Shown here in pieces: positions 6,068 through 10,220 of a stretch of DNA of 10,220 bases. The notes under the pieces were generated by a model. That model made no database searches. It saw only the letters and a list, made by a program, of their open reading frames with translations, and had not been told where the DNA came from. The DNA is from a bacterium (lineage in GTDB: Bacteria > Patescibacteriota > Minisyncoccia > UBA6257 > 2-01-FULL-56-20), in the NCBI GenBank assembly GCA_021813155.1, contig JAKALK010000034.1, forward strand, positions 1 to 10,220. Reading direction: 5' to 3'. How positions within the stretch are numbered: position 1 is the stretch's first letter; the number at the start of each line of letters is the position of its first letter. A program made the translations under genes and the position numbers.

Positions 6068-6934
6068 GTGGATATTTTTGGTGTACGCACTTCGAGGAAA
6101 TATCGGGAGAGCGGGCGATCTTTGGATCTTTACCTCAAGGAGATTGGCGAGACGTCTATTTTAGAGCGGCCCCAAGAGAGGATACTGGCGAGGCAGGTTA
6201 AGCTGGGAAACCAGTGGGCCTTGGATCGTTTGGTGAAGGCAAATTTGAGGTTTGTAGTGTCCGTCGCCAGGCAGTATCAAAATCAAGGCTTGTCCTTGGA
6301 GGATTTGATCAATGAGGGCAATGTTGGGCTTGTCAGGGCCGCTAAGCGTTTCGACGAGTCGCGCGGGTTTAAATTCATCTCGTATGCGGTTTGGTGGATC
6401 CGTCAAGCGATCTTGCAGGCGCTCGCCGAGCAGTCGAGGATTGTGCGGTTGCCTCTGAATCGAGTGGGGGTACTTCACAAAATTGGCAAAGTGGCGGCGC
6501 GCTTAGAGCAGAGATTGGGGAGAGAGCCAACTCCAAACGAGATTGCAGGCGAAATGGAACTCTCGGACGAAGAAGTTTCTGGCACGATGAGTATTTCGAA
6601 TGGTCACCTTTCGCTCGACGCGCCCTTCTCGACCTCTGAAGATAACAGTCTCATAGATGTTCTAGAGGATGAAAGTTCCCCGCCGCCAGATGCTGAGTTG
6701 GAGAGGAACTCTTTGCGTCTTGAGATTGAAAAAGCGCTTGAAACATTAACTCCCAGAGAGGCGGAGGTAATCTCTCTTTACTTCGGTCTTGGCAGAGATA
6801 AGGCGCTGACGCTTGAGGAGATCGGGATACGCTTCTGTCTAACCCGAGAGAGGATTAGACAGATAAAAGAGAAAGCAATCCGGCGGCTCCGCCACGCTTC
6901 TCGATCCAAATCACTCCGAGCCTACTTGCAGTAA
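6068..6934 (+). CDS. rpoD: RNA polymerase primary sigma factor (sigma70/RpoD-SigA family)
   Basis: Directs RNA polymerase to -35/-10 promoters. The 288 residues contain region 1.2 (SLDLYLKEIG, 18-27), region 2 with LVKANLRFVVSVARQY (55-70), LEDLINEGNVGL (77-88) and the -10 recognition and melting segment FKFISYAVWWIRQAI (101-115), region 3 with GREPTPNEIA (151-160), and region 4 with LTPREAEVISLYFGL (227-241) and the -35-binding helix LTRERIRQIKEKAIRRLRH (258-276). Region 1.1 is absent, so the protein is shorter than typical RpoD, though complete in all core regions. The GTG start is fixed by a perfect Shine-Dalgarno. It is the first gene rightward of the divergent promoter region, and a hairpin follows its stop by 3 nt. 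Housekeeping rather than alternative function is inferred from the RpoD-like region 2.4 and 4.2. The consensus-like promoters seen nearby fit such a factor. Confidence 0.94.
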   Translation: MDIFGVRTSRKYRESGRSLDLYLKEIGETSILERPQERILARQVKLGNQWALDRLVKANLRFVVSVARQYQNQGLSLEDLINEGNVGLVRAAKRFDESRGFKFISYAVWWIRQAILQALAEQSRIVRLPLNRVGVLHKIGKVAARLEQRLGREPTPNEIAGEMELSDEEVSGTMSISNGHLSLDAPFSTSEDNSLIDVLEDESSPPPDAELERNSLRLEIEKALETLTPREAEVISLYFGLGRDKALTLEEIGIRFCLTRERIRQIKEKAIRRLRHASRSKSLRAYLQ

Positions 6935-6937
6935 GAC

Positions 6938-6981
6938 GGCCGCTGTCTCTTTCGAAACAGACAGCGGCCCTTCCCATTTTT
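6938..6981 (+). terminator. Intrinsic-type hairpin terminator after the sigma factor gene
   Basis: A perfect 11-bp stem GGCCGCTGTCT (6938-6948) with AGACAGCGGCC (6959-6969) encloses a 10-base loop with TTTCGAAA in the middle. A run of five T (6977-6981) follows, but only after seven intervening bases, so termination may be inefficient or need NusA. It sits directly before the nusA promoter and separates the two units. Confidence 0.7.
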
Positions 6982-6983
6982 GC

Positions 6984-7011
6984 TTGACATTGTTCTATAA
7001 AATATTAGACT
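6984..7011 (+). promoter_or_regulatory. Predicted sigma70-type promoter of nusA
   Basis: A consensus TTGACA (6984-6989) is followed after 16 bases by TAGACT (7006-7011), four of six matching the -10 consensus including the key T-A....T. The start would fall near 7018, giving a leader of about 44 nt. A TAAAAT at 7011-7016 is a better hexamer but its 21-base spacing is too long. Confidence 0.65.
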
Positions 7012-7028
7012 AAAATGGTGACAGAGAG

Positions 7029-7055
7029 GTCCGCTTTGAAGCGGACTTTATTTCT
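7029..7055 (+). promoter_or_regulatory. Attenuator-like hairpin in the nusA leader
   Basis: GTCCGCT (7029-7035) pairs perfectly with AGCGGAC (7040-7046) around a TTGA loop and is followed at once by the T-rich tract TTTATTTCT. This is the form of a small intrinsic terminator placed between the promoter and the nusA start codon at 7062. Because NusA promotes hairpin pausing and termination, autogenous attenuation is a plausible inference. The rimP-nusA operon leaders of other bacteria are known to carry a comparable leader hairpin. Confidence 0.6.
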
Positions 7056-7061
7056 AAATAT

Positions 7062-8291
7062 ATGTTTGATGCAAAAAGTTTAAATAAAATAGTGACTCAA
7101 ATTGCTGAGGAGAAAGGAATCGAGCCAGAGCAGGTTCTGGAGGCGATTGAGTTTTCGATTGCGGCTGCTTATAAAAAAGAGTACGGCGAGAGGGGAGAAA
7201 TTATTAGGGCGAAACTAGATACGAAGTCGGGTCAGGTAAAGTTTTGGCAAGTTAAAACGGCGGTTGATGAAACTACAGTCCGAGTTGTTGAAGAGTCGGG
7301 AGAAGAAGGAGAAGGAGAAATAACTCCTGCGGCGGAAGTCCCGGCTGATAAAGAAGCGAAGCTGCCCCGCTATAATCCAGAGAGGCATATTTTTATTGAT
7401 GAGGCGAGGAAAATTAAGCCTGATATTTTATTAGGAGAGGAGCTAGTTTTCCCTCTTGAAACTCATGAGGATTTTGGAAGAATCGCGGCCCAGGCGGCCA
7501 AACAGGTGATTTTTCAAAAACTTCGGGGTTCTGAGAGAGATTCAATTCTTAAAGAATGGAGGAATAAGGAAGATCAAGTTGTAAGCGGTGTGGTGCAAAG
7601 GTTCGAGCGCGGGCATGTTTACGTTGATTTAGGGCGGACGGTTGGAGTGATGTTTGCGAACGAGTCAATCCCCGGAGAACATTATCGGCCAGGGGAGAGA
7701 CTTCGATTTTTGGTTTTAGCAGTTCAAGATGATACAAAGTTGCCAGGAATTGTTCTTTCTCGGTCTCATCCGAAATTTGTTTCTAAGCTTTTTGAAGCTG
7801 AAGTCCCGGAACTAGCTGAAGGAATAATTGAGATTAAGGCGATTACTCGTGAACCTGGGAATAGAACGAAATTAGCAGTGACTTCTAATCAAGAGGGAGT
7901 AGACCCAGTGGGAGCTTTAGTTGGTCAGCGTGGGACAAGAGTGATGGTGGTTAATAACGAACTTGGGAATGAAAAGATCGATATCATTGAATGGTCAGAC
8001 GACCCAGAGAAATTTATTGCAAACTCACTCTCGCCAGCCAAGGTGCGTGGAGTTGAGATTTTGCCGCGGAGGGAAGCGAGAGTTTTTGTGCCAGAGGATC
8101 AGTTAAGTTTGGCGATTGGGAGGGGAGGGCAGAACGTGAGATTGGCGGCGAGACTAACCGGTTGGAAGATTGATGTTCGGTCTCAAAATAGACCTGAAGA
8201 GGTGCAAGAGGGAGGGGTGGCCGGCGACGATTCTTCGGAAGAGTCTTTTGAAGGGGCGAAAGAGAAGAGTGAGGGAAATAACGATGAATAA
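7062..8291 (+). CDS. nusA: Transcription termination/antitermination protein NusA
   Basis: Binds RNA polymerase and nascent RNA to modulate pausing, termination and antitermination. The 409 residues show the N-terminal polymerase-binding domain (1 to about 165, with LEAIEFSIAAAYKKEYG at 26-42), an S1 domain (about 171-225), KH1 (about 240-306, with GQRG at 288-291) and KH2 (about 310-372, with AIGRGGQNVRLAARLTGW at 351-368). Residues about 76-105 form an acidic, Pro/Glu-rich insertion within the N-terminal domain, and 376-409 form an acidic tail. The C-terminal AR repeats of E. coli NusA are absent, as in many other bacteria. The ATG lacks a Shine-Dalgarno (TTTCTAAATAT precedes it). Neither rimP nor infB, its usual operon partners, flanks it; rpoD lies upstream and hppA 40 nt downstream. 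Confidence 0.95.
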   Translation: MFDAKSLNKIVTQIAEEKGIEPEQVLEAIEFSIAAAYKKEYGERGEIIRAKLDTKSGQVKFWQVKTAVDETTVRVVEESGEEGEGEITPAAEVPADKEAKLPRYNPERHIFIDEARKIKPDILLGEELVFPLETHEDFGRIAAQAAKQVIFQKLRGSERDSILKEWRNKEDQVVSGVVQRFERGHVYVDLGRTVGVMFANESIPGEHYRPGERLRFLVLAVQDDTKLPGIVLSRSHPKFVSKLFEAEVPELAEGIIEIKAITREPGNRTKLAVTSNQEGVDPVGALVGQRGTRVMVVNNELGNEKIDIIEWSDDPEKFIANSLSPAKVRGVEILPRREARVFVPEDQLSLAIGRGGQNVRLAARLTGWKIDVRSQNRPEEVQEGGVAGDDSSEESFEGAKEKSEGNNDE

Positions 8292-8331
8292 CCCAAAATA
8301 ATTAAGGTCGCTCTTTAAAGTAAATACAAAC

Positions 8332-10220
8332 ATGGTTTTATCTCTAGTTTTAGCTTTAATTTCTATAGGTTTTAGCGGGTTTTTAATCAAAACGATAAAA
8401 AAATTTCCAGATGGGAGTGGCAAGGTTTTGGAGATTAAAAATGCAATCAAGGAAGGATCAAAAAGTTATTTAAGGAGGCAGAATAAAACGGTTGCTTATG
8501 TGGCGGTTGTAATGGCTCTAATTATTCTAGTTACTATTTCTTGGAAGACGGCGCTAGGATTTTTAGTCGGGGCCTTTTTCTCGGTAGCGGCAGGTTATCT
8601 GGGAATGATGACGGCGGTTGATACTAATTCTCGGACGACCGAGGCAGCTCGCCGGGGGTTGGGGGATGCGTTTCGGGTAGCTTTTTTGGGAGGTTCGGTG
8701 ACGGGTTTCTTGGTGGTAGGTTTGGGGCTTTTAGCAGTGGTGGCTTTCTATGGGTTGTTTTTAGATACTAGGGCGTTACTAGGTTTGGCATTTGGTAGTT
8801 CTTTAGTTTCGGTATTTGCTCGATTAGGGGGTGGAATTTTTACGAAGGCGGCGGATGTGGGCACAGATTTGGTGGGTAAAATTGAGGCGGGTATTCCTGA
8901 GGATGATCCTAGAAACCCTGGAGTGATTGCCGATAACGTTGGAGACAATGTTGGCGATTGTGCGGGGATGGCAGCCGATCTTTTTGAAACGTATGCCGTA
9001 ACACTAACGGCAGCTCTTTTGATCGGCGTTGTGAGTTTCTCTGGCGGTCAAGTTTACTTCCCACTGGTTTTAGGAGGTCTCGCGATTGTGGCGTCAATTA
9101 TTGGAAGCTTCTTTGTGAAACTTGGAAAGAGCCAATCAATTATGGGCGCCCTCTATAAAGGCCTCGTGGTTTCGATGTTAATATCGGCCGTACTTTTTTA
9201 CTGGGCCGCTAATCGTTATTTTCCAGAGCAGGCTGGAAGTATTTTTGGGGCGAGTTTGGTGGGTTTAGCAGTGACGGCGCTTATGGTTTGGGTAACTGAT
9301 TACTATACAGCGAAGAAATATCGGCCGGTTAGAAATATCGCTGAAGCTTCTAGGTCTGGACACGGCACCAATATCATTATGGGGCTTGCAATGGGGATGG
9401 AGGCGACAATCCTTCCGATAGTGATTATTGTTTTGGGAATTCTAGTAGCTTTTTCCTTAGCGGGTCTTTATGGCGTGGCGATAGCGGCGACGGCGATGCT
9501 TTCGGTGGCAGGGATTATTGTGGCTATTGATTCTTTCGGACCGATCACGGATAACGCTGGAGGGATAGCAGAGATGACTGGAGCGCCGAAAGAAGTGAGA
9601 GAAGCGACGGATGCTTTGGATGCTGTAGGAAATACCACAAAAGCGGTGACAAAGGGTTACGCAATTGCTTCGGCTGGTTTAGCCGCTTTAGTGCTTTTTG
9701 GTGAATATTCACGGGAATTTGAGAATATGGTTTTTGAACTAAAGAATCCGATGGTTTTAGTGGGTCTATTGCTTGGGGCGGCCGTGCCCTATCTTTTTGG
9801 TTCAATCGCGATGAGAGCAGTGGGGAAGACGGCGGGAGCGATTGTAGAGGAGATTAGGAGGCAATTTCGGGAAATAAAAGGACTGATGACAGGAAAAGAA
9901 AAGCCGGAGTATGGCAAAGCGGTGGATATTGTAACTCGCGCTGCTCTTCGAGAAATGGTTGTGCCCGCCTTGGTGCCGGTTGTCGCGGTGGTTTTAGTAG
10001 GGCTGCTTTTTGGGGCTAAGGCGGTTGGAGGTTTATTGATTGGAGCAATTATATCGGGACTTTTTGTGGCGATTTCAATGACTTCGGGTGGAGCAGCTTG
10101 GGATAACGCGAAAAAATATATTGAGTCTGGTAACTTTGGAGGCAAAGGGTCTGAAGCTCATAAGGCGGCGGTGACGGGAGATACGGTGGGCGATCCTTAT
10201 AAAGATACAGCTGGGCCGGC
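8332..10220 (+). CDS. hppA: Membrane-bound proton-pumping pyrophosphatase, K+-independent type, 3'-truncated by the window
   Basis: Integral membrane enzyme that hydrolyses PPi and pumps H+ across the membrane. The first 629 codons are present and remain open to the window end; about 40-50 residues are expected to be missing. ATG 8332 is the first start after an in-frame TAA at 8299; there is no Shine-Dalgarno. A hydrophobic helix (2-20) opens the protein and many membrane segments follow. The PPi/Mg-binding loop is intact: ADVGTDLVGKIE (174-185) and DNVGDNVGDCAGMAADLFE (201-219). A second conserved loop, IDSFGPITDNAGGIAEM, is encoded near 9530-9580. VTGDTVGDPYKDTAGPA lies at the end. In GNTTKAVTKGYAI the lysine (K437) and threonine (T440) replace the alanine and glycine/alanine of K+-dependent enzymes, indicating the K+-independent H+-pumping class. 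It lies 40 nt after nusA with no terminator and is probably co-transcribed with it. Confidence 0.96.
   Translation, partial: MVLSLVLALISIGFSGFLIKTIKKFPDGSGKVLEIKNAIKEGSKSYLRRQNKTVAYVAVVMALIILVTISWKTALGFLVGAFFSVAAGYLGMMTAVDTNSRTTEAARRGLGDAFRVAFLGGSVTGFLVVGLGLLAVVAFYGLFLDTRALLGLAFGSSLVSVFARLGGGIFTKAADVGTDLVGKIEAGIPEDDPRNPGVIADNVGDNVGDCAGMAADLFETYAVTLTAALLIGVVSFSGGQVYFPLVLGGLAIVASIIGSFFVKLGKSQSIMGALYKGLVVSMLISAVLFYWAANRYFPEQAGSIFGASLVGLAVTALMVWVTDYYTAKKYRPVRNIAEASRSGHGTNIIMGLAMGMEATILPIVIIVLGILVAFSLAGLYGVAIAATAMLSVAGIIVAIDSFGPITDNAGGIAEMTGAPKEVREATDALDAVGNTTKAVTKGYAIASAGLAALVLFGEYSREFENMVFELKNPMVLVGLLLGAAVPYLFGSIAMRAVGKTAGAIVEEIRRQFREIKGLMTGKEKPEYGKAVDIVTRAALREMVVPALVPVVAVVLVGLLFGAKAVGGLLIGAIISGLFVAISMTSGGAAWDNAKKYIESGNFGGKGSEAHKAAVTGDTVGDPYKDTAGP

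Noticed and set aside
9789..10145. Minus-strand open frames within hppA and other genes
   Set aside because: They lie entirely inside strongly conserved coding sequence on the other strand and show no recognisable domain.

Overview
The window looks like chromosome from a member of the Candidate Phyla Radiation (Patescibacteria), possibly Microgenomates or Parcubacteria. This rests on an inferred mix of traits: compact and nearly abutting genes, an archaeal/eukaryotic-type (type 2) IleRS, an RNase J, a NusA with an acidic insertion and no C-terminal AR repeats, a short primary sigma factor, and a membrane pyrophosphatase. All three stop codons are used as stops (ileS ends in TGA), so the recoded-UGA lineages are excluded. 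No mobile element, CRISPR array or phage gene was seen.

Layout. Positions 1-2965 (+) hold the 3' part of ileS followed by a GDP-mannose hydrolase-like Nudix gene. Positions 2958-5814 (-) form an apparent transcription unit read leftward: tRNA-Leu(CAG), then the RNase J gene, then trpS. The trpS and Nudix genes converge and overlap by 8 bp at their 3' ends. Positions 5815-6067 are a divergent intergenic region with back-to-back sigma70-type promoters. Positions 6068-10220 (+) hold the primary sigma factor gene, a hairpin terminator, a promoter with an attenuator-like hairpin, nusA, and then hppA, which is cut by the window end about 40-50 residues before its expected C-terminus.

The genes are core information-processing functions (tRNA charging, tRNA and mRNA maturation, transcription initiation, elongation and termination) plus energy recovery from pyrophosphate. 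Aminoacyl-tRNA synthetases release PPi, which HppA could couple to a proton gradient.

The most unusual item is inside ileS. A complete histidine-phosphatase (phosphoglycerate-mutase-like) domain, with every recognisable core catalytic residue intact, is inserted between the two CxxC halves of the IleRS zinc knob. The linker leading into it is encoded by overlapping short inverted repeats. Secondary points are the nusA leader hairpin, the tRNA-led RNase J/trpS operon, and the contrast between the perfect Shine-Dalgarno of the sigma factor gene and the absence of one on the other genes.
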